From positions 1 to 64,000 of IMG/VR virus record IMGVR_UViG_3300036791_000264: 64,000 nt of DNA. One strand, 5' to 3'. Source of the stretch: a virus. How positions within the stretch are numbered: position 1 is the first letter of the stretch; each line of letters starts with the position of its first letter. Below are positions 8,133-16,714 of the stretch, piece by piece. The translations under genes were made by a program, and so were the position numbers. Under the pieces are notes generated by a model, which was given only the letters and a program-made list of their open reading frames with translations, was not told the origin of the DNA and did no database searches.

Positions 8133-8348
8133 GCCCGAATGGAAAGAAGTTTGAGGCGAACAAATGACAAAGATGTGTCTATCGTGAGCCATGTAAATGA
8201 TGCAAATCAGCGCACGCTGTGGCTTGCATTCCACAGCGCCGCCTGTGACCGCCTACAAGCGCGTTAATCATTTCGCCAGGCTTCCCGCCAGATGAACGCC
8301 GATAACCGCAGCCAGAAAAAACCTAGCCGGTTCTGCCGGTTCCCGCAA
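8133..8348. other. Non-coding divergent control region
   Basis: About 380 nt between the leftward start at 8014 and the rightward start at 8395 carry no convincing gene. This core part is less GC-rich than its surroundings (for example 8140-8210), holds the inverted repeat at 8215-8238 and lies between the leftward and rightward promoter candidates. A TTTTCCACA string at 8356-8364 is one mismatch from a DnaA box, so an origin or operator role is possible but unproven. Confidence 0.5.
8215..8238. repeat. Inverted repeat, possible operator
   Basis: CGCTGTGG (8215-8222), an 8-nt spacer, then CCACAGCG (8231-8238): a perfect 8-bp inverted repeat between the early and late operons. The size and spacing fit a dimeric repressor site better than a terminator, as no T-run follows. 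The winged-helix, MerR-like and WhiB-like proteins of the leftward operon are candidate binders. Confidence 0.5.
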
Positions 8349-8385
8349 GGGTGGTTTTTTCCACAGGTTGTCCCCTTCCTACGCT
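8349..8385 (+). promoter_or_regulatory. Putative GGGTGGT-N24-TAnnnT promoter before terminase
   Basis: GGGTGGT at 8349-8355 and TACGCT at 8380-8385 are separated by exactly 24 nt, the same spacing as at 10129, 22694 and 53002. The hexamer ends only 9 nt before the terminase ATG, so the mRNA leader would be very short. The interior is T/C-rich here, unlike the G-rich interior of the other sites, so this is the weakest of the plus-strand copies. Confidence 0.4.
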
Positions 8386-8394
8386 GGAGGGGGT

Positions 8395-10047
8395 ATGACC
8401 TACGTAGACGATCCTAGCCTCGCTGGTCCGGAGGAAGACGACCGCCCCGATGCGAACGAGGGCCTGTCTGATGATCTGGCCCAGTACGCCCCTGCTGTCC
8501 TTGATCCCGGTCAGCAGGGCTTTGTGGATCACCTTGTGGACAAGGTGTGGGACTTCACCGTGATCTTCAGCGGGATGGCGATGTTCCCCTACCAGGCTGC
8601 CCTGGGCCGGCGCATCATCGAGAGCGTGATCAGTGGAGATGGCGCCACTATCACTGGGGAACTCAGCCGTCAGAGCGGCAAGACAGAGGTGGTTGCTAAC
8701 GTCGCCGCCAGCCTCATGATCCTGCTGCCGCGCCTGGCTGAGATGTTCCCGGAGTTTGAGCCGTTGCAGAAGTTCATCAAGGGCGTGATGGTGGGATGCT
8801 TCGCTCCCGTTGAGCAGCAGGTCGAGACTCTGTTCGGACGTGTGGTCGACCGTCTGACCTCGGAGCGTGCCCTGGAGATGCTGGAGGATCCAGAGATCGA
8901 TGATCAGGTGCGCCCTGGCTCGCGGAAGGTGCGCCTGAAAAAATGTCAGTCGTTCTGTGCCATGCAGACCGCCAACCCCCGCGCCAAGATCGAGTCCAAG
9001 AGCTACCACATCATCTTTGTGGACGAGTCTCAGTCGGTGGACGAGTACGTTTTGAATAAATCCATCGCCCCCATGGGTGCCTTTTACCTGGCAACTATGG
9101 TCATGACCGGCACTCCAGACATCGTGAAGGGTGTTTTTTACAAGACCATTCAGCACAACCGGCGCATGGAACTGCGTCGGGGTGGCAAGAAAAACCACTT
9201 CCGCTTCGACTGGCATTACTGCGCCCGATTTAACAAAAACTATGCCTCCTACGTCCGGGGCGAGGCCATGCGTACCGGGGAGGACTCCGACGAGTTCCGC
9301 CTCAACTACCGGCTGGAGTGGCTCCTGGAGCGGGGCATGCTCATCACCGAGAGCCGGATGGATGAGCTTGGTGACCCCACCATGCCCATCGTCCAGGCGT
9401 ACTGGAGATCGCCCCTGGTGGCGGGCATTGACTTCGCCAGACGCATGGACTCCACCGTGGTCACCATCGTCTGGGTGGACTGGGACAGGCCCGATGAACT
9501 GGGCTTATACGATCATCGGATACTCGCATGGCTGGAGATGCACGGGGAGGAGTGGGAAGACCAGTACTTCCGGATTGTCGATTTCCTGTCCAACTACTCG
9601 GTGGTAGCCATCGGCGTGGACGCCCAGGGCGTGGGCGACGTGGCCGCGGACCGGCTGAAGCGGTTGCTGCCCCGCATTCAGGTGGAACCCCTGTCGTCCC
9701 AGATCGGGGACCAGTCGGCCCGGTGGAAGCACCTCCAGCAGCTATTACAGCGGGGGCTGATGTCCTGGCCGGCGCACCCCAGGGCCAAGAAGACAAAGAC
9801 CTGGCGCCGGTTCCGCCAGCAGATGGTGGATGTCGAGAAGAGCTACAAGGGTGCCCACCTCGTGGTGTCAGCCCCCAACGAGGTCGGTGTCCACGATGAC
9901 TACGTGGACTCTCTGTCCTGCGCCACCATCATGAGCCAGGTGATGATGGTGCCTGAGGTGGAGATGATGTCGACGCCGTGGGCGTCGTCTGCTCGTCGGG
10001 CGAGGGCTGCTCATCCGCGCCAGCGGGGGAGGCAGAGGACAGCATAG
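8395..10047 (+). CDS. terL: Terminase large subunit
   Basis: About 550 aa. ATG 8395 follows GGAGG, and an upstream TTG at 8368 is possible. The N-terminal ATPase has a Walker A-like SRQSGKTE (residues 91-98, the Gln/Arg-rich form common in terminases) and Walker B IIFVDES (206-212). The C-terminal RNase H-like nuclease has AGIDFARRMDS (Asp about 346), AIGVDAQGVGD (Asp about 409) and HDDYVDSLS, giving the acidic metal-binding triad. It packages and cuts the DNA at the portal. The last 20 residues are Arg-rich. No small terminase subunit was recognised near it. Confidence 0.94.
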   Translation: MTYVDDPSLAGPEEDDRPDANEGLSDDLAQYAPAVLDPGQQGFVDHLVDKVWDFTVIFSGMAMFPYQAALGRRIIESVISGDGATITGELSRQSGKTEVVANVAASLMILLPRLAEMFPEFEPLQKFIKGVMVGCFAPVEQQVETLFGRVVDRLTSERALEMLEDPEIDDQVRPGSRKVRLKKCQSFCAMQTANPRAKIESKSYHIIFVDESQSVDEYVLNKSIAPMGAFYLATMVMTGTPDIVKGVFYKTIQHNRRMELRRGGKKNHFRFDWHYCARFNKNYASYVRGEAMRTGEDSDEFRLNYRLEWLLERGMLITESRMDELGDPTMPIVQAYWRSPLVAGIDFARRMDSTVVTIVWVDWDRPDELGLYDHRILAWLEMHGEEWEDQYFRIVDFLSNYSVVAIGVDAQGVGDVAADRLKRLLPRIQVEPLSSQIGDQSARWKHLQQLLQRGLMSWPAHPRAKKTKTWRRFRQQMVDVEKSYKGAHLVVSAPNEVGVHDDYVDSLSCATIMSQVMMVPEVEMMSTPWASSARRARAAHPRQRGRQRTA

Positions 10048-10128
10048 AGGCCACATTGCTGCCGGTGGCCCGCTGCATCGAGGTGTGATGCGCCCACTGG
10101 TCTGAGATCGACACGCTTTCAGGGTACT

Positions 10129-10165
10129 GGGTGGTCAGGGGGCGCGTGGGTGACGTCACTAGCCT
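10129..10165 (+). promoter_or_regulatory. Putative GGGTGGT-N24-TAnnnT promoter before head genes
   Basis: GGGTGGT at 10129-10135, 24 nt, TAGCCT at 10160-10165. The segment following the box, CAGGGGGCGCG, is nearly identical to that at 22701. A perfect TGACGTCA palindrome (10151-10158) lies just before the -10 hexamer. The 155-nt gap between terminase and the next gene otherwise holds no gene. A start near 10172 would give a leader of about 30 nt containing the GGGAGGAG ribosome site. Confidence 0.5.
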
Positions 10166-10202
10166 CGTAGACAGCCCTGAATCCCCTATGGGAGGAGCAG
10201 AT

Positions 10203-10604
10203 ATGTCTCTTGGCCCTGAGCCACAGTTCCCGGAGCGGGGACGGTACCAGTACGACCAGACTGTGGGTCCGAACCAGCCCGGTGGCCGTGGTCCCCTTCG
10301 CTTTGAGGAAGGGCTGGGCACTGACACCGACATCCCCACAGATTTTCAACGGGGCATGACCGAGTTCATGATCTCCGCGCCCGGTCGCATCAACCACGTC
10401 GATCCGAACACCCAGTTCAAGATGCCTGAGGAGACCATGGCTGAGCGCGCCCACGTCGGCTCCGCGGCCTGGATCGACGCCCCCACCATGCTGGGGGAGT
10501 TCGCTCACGGTTCTTTCACGGACCAAGCTGAGGTGCGCTACGAGGAGGTGTACCGCTCGGGAGGCATCCAGAAGCGCCGCGCCCCTGAGGTTGTCACCGA
10601 CTGA
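10203..10604 (+). CDS. Hypothetical head-region protein
   Basis: 133 aa. ATG 10203 is preceded by GGGAGGAG at 7 nt, and the longer frame from 10131 has no ribosome site. Hydrophilic protein rich in Gly, Pro and Arg at the N-terminus (MSLGPEPQFPERGRYQYDQ), ending RSGGIQKRRAPEVVTD. No known domain was seen. It is the first gene after the terminase and the promoter-like site at 10129. It could be a small virion or packaging protein. Confidence 0.65.
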   Translation: MSLGPEPQFPERGRYQYDQTVGPNQPGGRGPLRFEEGLGTDTDIPTDFQRGMTEFMISAPGRINHVDPNTQFKMPEETMAERAHVGSAAWIDAPTMLGEFAHGSFTDQAEVRYEEVYRSGGIQKRRAPEVVTD

Positions 10605-10605
10605 G

Positions 10606-10881
10606 ATGGCGCCTGAAGGTAGCTTCCGGCATGACCTTGCCTGGGGTCTTCGCGGGCTTCGTAGGTCGAGTCCCCTTGAACCGATTGTTCAGGGCGCTCG
10701 TGTGCTTCGCGGGTGGGGTCAGGATCTCTCTGACCTCCACCATGACCGACGTGTGGAGGGCCGTAGGAATACGCCCACAGATCGCAACGCTCTGCACGCT
10801 GAGGGAAAAAATCCCAGCTTCGGCTTCGGTGCGACCGGGATGGGTGGGGGAGGAGACACGATGGGCGGGAGAGGCTGGTAA
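10606..10881 (+). CDS. Hypothetical protein
   Basis: 91 aa from ATG 10606. Its TAA shares an A with the next gene's ATG (TAATG at 10879), which argues that it is translated and coupled. The protein is Arg- and Gly-rich (LAWGLRGLRRSSPLEPI, later a GATGMGGGGDTMGGRGW tail). Third-position GC is lower than in neighbouring genes, so this is a moderate-confidence call. An antisense frame across the same stretch is also open but has no supporting start. Confidence 0.55.
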   Translation: MAPEGSFRHDLAWGLRGLRRSSPLEPIVQGARVLRGWGQDLSDLHHDRRVEGRRNTPTDRNALHAEGKNPSFGFGATGMGGGGDTMGGRGW

Positions 10882-12677
10882 TGCCACGTCGTAGTACCCA
10901 GGGACCGGCGGCACCCTCCGGGGTGCTTCAGGTCGAGGATCTCAGCCGCAGTAGTCTCCGCGCCGCCAAGGAGAACTGGGCTGAGATGGGCATGGCGAAG
11001 CAGCGCATCGGTGGTGCCATCGAGGAGGCTGGACGAGCCAAGGCATCGGCAAAAGAGCGCCATGGTTCCCCTGAGGGAGAAGAGGACGAAACTCCTGGCG
11101 ACTACGAGAAGAAGATGGGCCACCGGGAGTCCACTCTCAAGGCCGTCGAGCCTCATGTGGAGGACAAGCCCATCACCATGCGGGGAGCCATCTCCCAGCG
11201 ACTCAAGTTGGCTGAAGCGGGCCGGCAGCGGGCGCGCCAGGAAGGTGGGATTGGCGAGGCTGACTGGTTCTTCACCCACCACAACCTGATCAGGGGAGCG
11301 GCTCGGGAGACCGGTACTGCGACCGGGACCGCCATCAGATCCACCACTGGTATGTCTCCGATGAACCCACCGGAGACAGAGCGTGCTGCTGGTCACGGCA
11401 TGATGCGCCTGGTCAATGAGCCGCACACGGTGGAGATGACGCCAGAGCTTCACAAAGCCACCAAGGCCAAGGTGAAGAAGCTGGGTGGCCCTCCCATCCC
11501 GGAGGAGCAGATCGGCCAGACGGTCAAGACCAAGGATCTTCACCACACCCACCTGGCCGCTATTGGGTCGGTGGACGCCTCCATGCGGAAGAAGGGCACC
11601 CCGATCCAGTCGACCGCGCCCGAAGCCTTCACGGCCCTAGGAGCCACCCGGCAATCCGCGGCTGCCGCCAAGGGCATGCAGCACCTCCGGGGACAGACGC
11701 CACCAGGGCAGCAGGTCATCCATCCCTGGACAAGTCCCAAGGTGAAGAGCTACGAGGAGTCCACCCAGGAGGCAGAGCCAGGATCTGCGGAGCATGGTGA
11801 GTTGGGGGTCCGACTGCACCACTGGATCCATGGCGACCCCAACCAGGGTGTGCTGGATCTGTGGGGTAAGCGCCACTCCGAAGAGGGCATGCTGAGTTCA
11901 GGCCGGAAGCCTGGCCCTGGTAGCCATACACCGGAGGACACCTGGATGCAGTCGGTGTCAACCGGGCAGACCCCGAAGAACATCGGGGGCGGGGGCCGTG
12001 GTGTCAGTGTCGCCAAGACGGTGGGCAGCGAGTCTCGGCTGGCCGGCGCGGAGGCCATGACCAAGACGACCCCCTCAGGCGGGAAGATCGACGTCGACCC
12101 CCTCATCGGTGGCTACGCCGTCACCCACGCCCTGAACAACTTCGCCACCCGGCAGGCATCTCAACGTGTTCCCATCCGAATGGGCGCTGAGTACCCGAAG
12201 GGCAAAGAACCCAAGGTCGAGACCTATCGCGGCGAGGGTGGTGAGGAGCGGAAACGGCTGGTGGGCGGGGAGGCTCAGCTGGTGACCACCAACATGCCGG
12301 TGCGTGCCCTGCACCCCATCGTGTGGAGCGAGATGCGCCGTCAGGCTGACAAGGATCCGGAGTACAGGAAGGCTCAGGAGTCCACGGCCAGGCGGGCTGA
12401 GGTCGGTGGCCGGCAGTTTGAGGCAGAGCAGTTGACCACCCACAGGAAGGTCGAGAGAAGGAAGGCCGGCGTGCCCGCACCGACCCAGACCCAGATGCCG
12501 GGTGAAGTTCAGCGAGGTCAGCGGGGCCAGGTCAGGACGCGGCGAGGTGAGGTCGTACGAGGGCCGGCGCGCACGGTGCCGTTGCCCAAACGGGCAACTC
12601 AGCCGGCCATGTTCGCTGAGAGCGGGGAGCCGACAGCCGCGGCCAGGATCCCCAAGAGGAATCAGAGAGGTGCGTAA
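10881..12677 (+). CDS. Large hydrophilic head-region protein, unknown function
   Basis: 598 aa, very rich in Lys/Arg/Glu/Gly/Ala, with long disordered-looking ends. A folded central part (about residues 110-260) contains ADWFFTHHNLIRGAARETG, STTGMSPMNPPETERA and KTKDLHHTHLAAIGSVDASM. The 'xTGMSPxxPPE' segment recalls a small family of phage proteins with a 'gxaSPxxpw' motif near an HTH-like helix, but I cannot assign an activity. It lies between terminase and portal and so may be an internal virion protein. Start and stop overlaps (TAATG on both sides) show a coupled operon. Confidence 0.75.
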   Translation: MPRRSTQGPAAPSGVLQVEDLSRSSLRAAKENWAEMGMAKQRIGGAIEEAGRAKASAKERHGSPEGEEDETPGDYEKKMGHRESTLKAVEPHVEDKPITMRGAISQRLKLAEAGRQRARQEGGIGEADWFFTHHNLIRGAARETGTATGTAIRSTTGMSPMNPPETERAAGHGMMRLVNEPHTVEMTPELHKATKAKVKKLGGPPIPEEQIGQTVKTKDLHHTHLAAIGSVDASMRKKGTPIQSTAPEAFTALGATRQSAAAAKGMQHLRGQTPPGQQVIHPWTSPKVKSYEESTQEAEPGSAEHGELGVRLHHWIHGDPNQGVLDLWGKRHSEEGMLSSGRKPGPGSHTPEDTWMQSVSTGQTPKNIGGGGRGVSVAKTVGSESRLAGAEAMTKTTPSGGKIDVDPLIGGYAVTHALNNFATRQASQRVPIRMGAEYPKGKEPKVETYRGEGGEERKRLVGGEAQLVTTNMPVRALHPIVWSEMRRQADKDPEYRKAQESTARRAEVGGRQFEAEQLTTHRKVERRKAGVPAPTQTQMPGEVQRGQRGQVRTRRGEVVRGPARTVPLPKRATQPAMFAESGEPTAAARIPKRNQRGA

Positions 12678-12880
12678 TGGCTGAGGTACAACCGCTGAAG
12701 ACCAAGGGCGTACCGGTCGACTACATGGATCTCCAGACCCTGTGGAACGACCGGCGTGACCCCCATGCCAGTCCCCTCTCGTCATCGCCCCGACGAGAGG
12801 GGGGCCGTGCTTCTGGCGCCAGTTCCCTGGGTGGCCTGGTCGAGCAGATCTATCGGGGTAAGCCTGAGAAGGGCGAGTGA
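12677..12880 (+). CDS. Small hypothetical protein
   Basis: 67 aa. ATG at 12677 shares its A with the stop of the previous gene. Hydrophilic, with a short N-terminal conserved-looking stretch (GVPVDYMDLQTLWNDRRDP) and a Ser/Gly/Arg-rich middle. No membrane segment or motif. Probably a minor head or portal accessory protein, judged by position only. Confidence 0.65.
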   Translation: MAEVQPLKTKGVPVDYMDLQTLWNDRRDPHASPLSSSPRREGGRASGASSLGGLVEQIYRGKPEKGE

Positions 12881-13089
12881 TGCCTGAAGTCGAGCTTCAG
12901 ACAGCACCACCCATCATCTTGGCGACGTCGACCCTGGGCCAGGTGATGAAGCCTCGTCATGCCGCCATGGCGGCTCAGTCTGAGACCAAGCAACTCCAGA
13001 AGCAGGCGGCGCGCCGGCTGCTACAGCAACAGCAGCGCCGCAGTTTGCCCATCACCCAGGTGGACTTCTACAACAAGCTGGCCCGCTGA
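12880..13089 (+). CDS. Small Gln-rich protein upstream of portal
   Basis: 69 aa. I choose ATG 12880 because it forms TGATG with the previous stop. The middle is a Gln/Lys/Arg-rich helix (TKQLQKQAARRLLQQQQRRS) of coiled-coil character, ending ITQVDFYNKLAR. It sits 3 nt before the portal gene. Function unknown. A portal- or packaging-associated role is suggested only by context. Confidence 0.65.
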   Translation: MPEVELQTAPPIILATSTLGQVMKPRHAAMAAQSETKQLQKQAARRLLQQQQRRSLPITQVDFYNKLAR

Positions 13090-13092
13090 TAA

Positions 13093-14859
13093 ATGTCGAT
13101 CCAGTTCCAGTCCCCTAGCTATCGAGCGGCGTCGTCAGACCTGACGATCCAGATCAGCCCGCTCGGGCTGGTGGAACTCGCGGACGAAGAGTTTGAGGTA
13201 CATGGCCCCAGGCTGAATCGCTATGCCATGAACTGGGCCTTCTACCTGGGTTACCACTGGGCGCAGCGACCGGACCTGGGTGAGCCACAACTCACGTTCA
13301 ACTGGACTCGTGCCCTCAGTGACTTCACCACCAACTTCGTCTTCGGCAAGGGGGTGGGCTTCCGCTCCCCGGATGCCACCAGCGCCATCGTGCCCACCCG
13401 ATTGCAGCGCATCTGGGAGAGGGACAACAAGAAGGACTCCCTGCTGTGGGAGATGGGGTCCATGGGGTCGGTCACGGGCGACTGCTTTGTGAAGGTGGCC
13501 TACGAGGAACCGTGGGAAGATCCATCAGGGATGCCACATCCGGGCAGGGTGCGGATTCTGCCCCTGAACTCTGCGTTCTGCTTCCCGGAGTGGCATCCCC
13601 ACGACAGAAAAAGGCTCATCCGCTTCAAACTCAAGTACCGATTTTGGGGGACCACCCAGGAGGGCACGCGCCAGGTCTTCACCTACACCGAGTTGCTCAC
13701 TGAGGAGAACATCGAGGAGTACGTCAACGACGAGTTGATCGACCAGCGTGAGAACCCGCTCGGTGAGATTCCCATTGTCCACATCAGCAACTTGCCAATC
13801 GCTTCATCGCCCTGGGGAATGCCTGACATCCAGGACGTGACCGTCCTGAACCGGACCTACAACGAGGTCGCTACCGACATCACCGACATCGTGAACTATC
13901 ACGCTGCTCCGGTGACGGTGGTGATCGGCGCTCGGGCCTCCAACCTGGAGAAGGGGAGCCACCAGACCTGGAGCATCCCCAACAAGGAAGCCAAGGTCGA
14001 GAACCTGCTCTTCGATCCTCGTGGCGTCGAGTACTGCATCAAGCTGTTGGACGTCCTCAAGCAGGCCATGCACGAGATGACTGGCGTCCCCAAGACCGCC
14101 CTGGGTGAAGAGCAGGCCATCTCCAACACGTCTGGTGTGGCCCTGGCGATTCAGTACCAGCCCCTCATGAACCGGTTCAACCTCAAGAAGACCCAGTACG
14201 GGGAAGGCTTCGCAGAGGTCAACCGGTTGGCCCTGAAGACCCTGTTCATGAAAGAGCCTGAGACCCTGGTCTACAACCCCACCTGGGATCCGCCCATCCA
14301 GGATGACCAGATGCCCATGCTCGATCCCATGGACCCGATCACCTACGAGAACACGGTCCACTTCCAGCCGCCGCTCCCGGTGGACAAGCTGGTGCTGCTC
14401 AACGAGCTACAGGTGAAGATGGCCCTGGGCCTGGAGTCCAAGCGTGGCGCCCTGGAGGAACTGGGCGAAGAGTTTCCCGAAGAAAAGCTCCAGGAACTCT
14501 TCCACGAGCTACTCGATGACTCGGAGCAACAGGCCGCGCTGGAGCTACTCAAGGCCCAGGTGGCGTCCCTTGTCGCCAACATGACCGGCATGGTCAGCCC
14601 AGAGGGTCCGCAGCCCATACCACCTCCACCTCAGAATGGCAATGGCAACGGGAAGAGCAAGAGCGACGGCGGTGGTGTGAAGTCGGCGGGTGGCCCCAAC
14701 GTGAGCAGCGCCCCAGGCTCGGCCCCGAAGATCGGCGCCTTGCCTGGGATCGACCTCACCAACAGCGACGACGTGAAGAAGATGTTTGAGCGGGTAGTGG
14801 CGTTGGCTCACGGCACCACGATCCCGCAGCGCCGAGTACCAGAGGAGGACGAAGCCTAA
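13093..14859 (+). CDS. Portal protein (SPP1 gp6-like family)
   Basis: 588 aa. The pattern is that of phage portals: an N-terminal wing (NRYAMNWAFYLGYHW), a core with DFTTNFVFGKGVGF and WEMGSMGSVTGDCFVKVAYEE, a stem/clip region, then QAMHEMTGVPKTALGEEQ and NTSGVALAIQYQPLMNRF, the conserved portal helix and crown entry. The C-terminal ~100 residues are Gly/Pro-rich and end in an acidic tail. The dodecameric ring forms the DNA entry channel and docks the terminase. The order terminase, small proteins, portal, scaffold, capsid is canonical. Confidence 0.92.
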   Translation: MSIQFQSPSYRAASSDLTIQISPLGLVELADEEFEVHGPRLNRYAMNWAFYLGYHWAQRPDLGEPQLTFNWTRALSDFTTNFVFGKGVGFRSPDATSAIVPTRLQRIWERDNKKDSLLWEMGSMGSVTGDCFVKVAYEEPWEDPSGMPHPGRVRILPLNSAFCFPEWHPHDRKRLIRFKLKYRFWGTTQEGTRQVFTYTELLTEENIEEYVNDELIDQRENPLGEIPIVHISNLPIASSPWGMPDIQDVTVLNRTYNEVATDITDIVNYHAAPVTVVIGARASNLEKGSHQTWSIPNKEAKVENLLFDPRGVEYCIKLLDVLKQAMHEMTGVPKTALGEEQAISNTSGVALAIQYQPLMNRFNLKKTQYGEGFAEVNRLALKTLFMKEPETLVYNPTWDPPIQDDQMPMLDPMDPITYENTVHFQPPLPVDKLVLLNELQVKMALGLESKRGALEELGEEFPEEKLQELFHELLDDSEQQAALELLKAQVASLVANMTGMVSPEGPQPIPPPPQNGNGNGKSKSDGGGVKSAGGPNVSSAPGSAPKIGALPGIDLTNSDDVKKMFERVVALAHGTTIPQRRVPEEDEA

Positions 14860-14862
14860 GCC

Positions 14863-15669
14863 ATGACCGTCACCGATCCAGGAACCGCCCCGCCCGAAGG
14901 CGACCCGCCGCAGCCGCCTGACCCCAACAGCATCACCGTCCCTGTCACTCCACCTGAGCCAACGGCGCCCACCAGTGGCAATCGCTCCCAGCGCTCCGGT
15001 GAGCCGCCTCAGGCGTTCACCAGTGAGGATGTCGAGCGGATTCGCCAGGAGGAGCGCAATCGGGTACTGGCAGAGCAGCAGCGTGCGGACCAGCTAGAAA
15101 ATGAGTTGGCTCAGTACCGCAAGGATGCTGAGGATCGCCAGGCCGCAGAGGCCAAGGCCCAACGGGACGCGGCCCGTGTCCAGAAGAAAAAAGAAGAGGA
15201 CGAGATGGAGCTTCGTGACCTGATCCAGAAGAAGGATCAGGAGTGGGAGGCTCGTCTTCAGGAGGAGCGGACTGAGAGGGAAAAAGCCTTTGTCATGCTG
15301 GAACAGGAGCGCCGGCATGCCTCCCTTCAGACCTACCTGGCCCAGCGCATGGCAGAAATGGGTGAGGAAATCTCGCCCGAACTACGTGATCTTGTAGCCG
15401 GAAACTCAGAGCAAGAGATCGACGCTTCCATCCAGATTCTCGTGCAAAAATCTGAGTTGATCAAAAATAACGCCGTGTCGGCTATGCGGAATATCAACGC
15501 TGGCCGTCCTATGGTGGGAGTCACCGCGCCCCCAGTCGGTCCCATGGAAACAAGCGGGACGACACGCACGTATACAGCCGATGAACTCAAGGCGATGACC
15601 CCCGAAGAGTACGCTGCTGAACGAGACAACTTGCTTCGTGCAGCGTCGCAAAGCCGTCGAGGACAATAG
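14863..15669 (+). CDS. Capsid scaffolding protein
   Basis: 268 aa. The Pro/Thr-rich N-terminal 55 residues are followed by a long charged coiled coil (about 60-165, Glu/Lys/Arg/Gln-rich), a helical hairpin (QTYLAQRMAEMGEEISPELR) and a C-terminal region with YTADELKAMTPEEYAAERDN. This composition and the position between portal and major capsid protein are those of a scaffold. No protease catalytic motif is seen, so head maturation by a fused protease is not evident. ATG 14863 is 4 nt after the portal stop. Confidence 0.87.
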   Translation: MTVTDPGTAPPEGDPPQPPDPNSITVPVTPPEPTAPTSGNRSQRSGEPPQAFTSEDVERIRQEERNRVLAEQQRADQLENELAQYRKDAEDRQAAEAKAQRDAARVQKKKEEDEMELRDLIQKKDQEWEARLQEERTEREKAFVMLEQERRHASLQTYLAQRMAEMGEEISPELRDLVAGNSEQEIDASIQILVQKSELIKNNAVSAMRNINAGRPMVGVTAPPVGPMETSGTTRTYTADELKAMTPEEYAAERDNLLRAASQSRRGQ

Positions 15670-15699
15670 AGGTAGTACCCGAAATCAGGAGGTAGGCAA

Positions 15700-16710
15700 G
15701 TGCCGTCCAGCATCACTGGAACCCCACTGCTGAGTGCGTCACCCACCGGTTATCCGGGTACGAACTCACAACTTTCCCCGGCCATCCAGGTCATCTGGTC
15801 GAAAGAGATCCTCTTCCAATCGATGCCCGTACTGCGTTTTGAGCAGTTCGCTGTCAAGAAGACCGAACTCGGTGTACAACCGGGTCTTCAAGTGAACTTC
15901 ATGCGTTATAACAACCTGGGTGACGCCACGCAGTTGGTTGAAGGTGTCCGCATGCAGACCGCCGCCCTCACGGCCAGCCAGTACGCCATCACGGTGGCTG
16001 AGCAGGGCTACGCCGTGGCCGTGAGCGAACTGCTGCTCAACTCGTCCTTCGATGACGTCATGGCCTCGTCCTCGCGGCTCCTGGGCCGCAACATGGCGAA
16101 GTACCTGGATGGGTCCGCACGAGACACCCTGTACCAGTCGTCATCGGCCATCTTCGGCTATGCCCTGCCGACTGGCACCATCACCCCGCTGTCGCCCTAC
16201 GACGCTGGTGTGGTGGCTGCCAACTACAGCGCTCTGGCCGGCACCCAGTTCATGTCTGTCAATGTTTCCAAGGACGCCGTCGAGACCTTGGCTACCAAGA
16301 ACGTGCCGCGCATCGGTGAGACCTACGTGGCCTTCATCGACCCGCACCAGTCCCGGCGCCTGCGTGACAACCCTGAGTTCATCGAGATGACGAAGTACGC
16401 CGCCGCCGGCAACTTCATGATCGGTGAGATCGGGCGCTTGAACGACGTGGTGTACATCGAGACCACGCAGATCCGCCAGTACGCCGTCAACACTGGCCCT
16501 CCGGGCATGGGCGCCACCACCAACGCTGGCGTCACCCACGGGGCTATGTTCCTGGGTGATAACGCCTTCGGTCACGCCATCGCATTGCCGGTGGAACTTC
16601 GTGATGGTGGCGTCCTTGACTTCGGTCGTGAACACGCGTTGTGCTGGTACGCGATATGGGGTTTCGGACTGATCACCGATCAGAGCGTTGTCATCGCCTG
16701 GACGAACTGA
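15700..16710 (+). CDS. Major capsid protein (N4-gp56-type, HK97 fold)
   Basis: 336 aa from GTG 15700 with a strong AGGAGG site. Features of the N4-gp56-type capsid family are visible: WSKEILFQSMPVLRFEQFAV near the N-terminus, RYNNLGDATQLVEGV, then SELLLNSSFDDVMASSSRLL and a core with VNVSKDAVETLATKNVPRIG and YVAFIDPHQSRRLRDNPEF. It forms the icosahedral shell. No delta-domain-like extension precedes it. The 30-nt gap upstream carries GGTAGTACCC at 15671-15680. Confidence 0.92.
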   Translation: MPSSITGTPLLSASPTGYPGTNSQLSPAIQVIWSKEILFQSMPVLRFEQFAVKKTELGVQPGLQVNFMRYNNLGDATQLVEGVRMQTAALTASQYAITVAEQGYAVAVSELLLNSSFDDVMASSSRLLGRNMAKYLDGSARDTLYQSSSAIFGYALPTGTITPLSPYDAGVVAANYSALAGTQFMSVNVSKDAVETLATKNVPRIGETYVAFIDPHQSRRLRDNPEFIEMTKYAAAGNFMIGEIGRLNDVVYIETTQIRQYAVNTGPPGMGATTNAGVTHGAMFLGDNAFGHAIALPVELRDGGVLDFGREHALCWYAIWGFGLITDQSVVIAWTN

Positions 16711-16714
16711 CGGC

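Noticed and set aside
8356-8364. DnaA-box-like TTTTCCACA as a replication origin
   Set aside because: One box with a mismatch is not enough, and it lies inside the promoter-like site before the terminase. No cluster of boxes was seen.
9929-10339. Minus-strand open frames antisense to the terminase end and first head gene
   Set aside because: Long antisense frames are common in GC-rich genes. These have Pro/Ser/Arg-rich nonsense composition, no ribosome site, and the plus-strand genes are clear.
10594-10914. Minus-strand 106-codon frame opposite the small plus-strand gene at 10606
   Set aside because: The plus-strand frame has TAATG coupling to the next gene, while the antisense frame crosses the next gene's start and has no start signal.
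10881-12785. Large minus-strand frames (e.g. 12075-12785) opposite the 598-aa protein
   Set aside because: Codon bias and operon coupling support the plus strand. The antisense products are Leu/Pro/Arg-rich without motifs.
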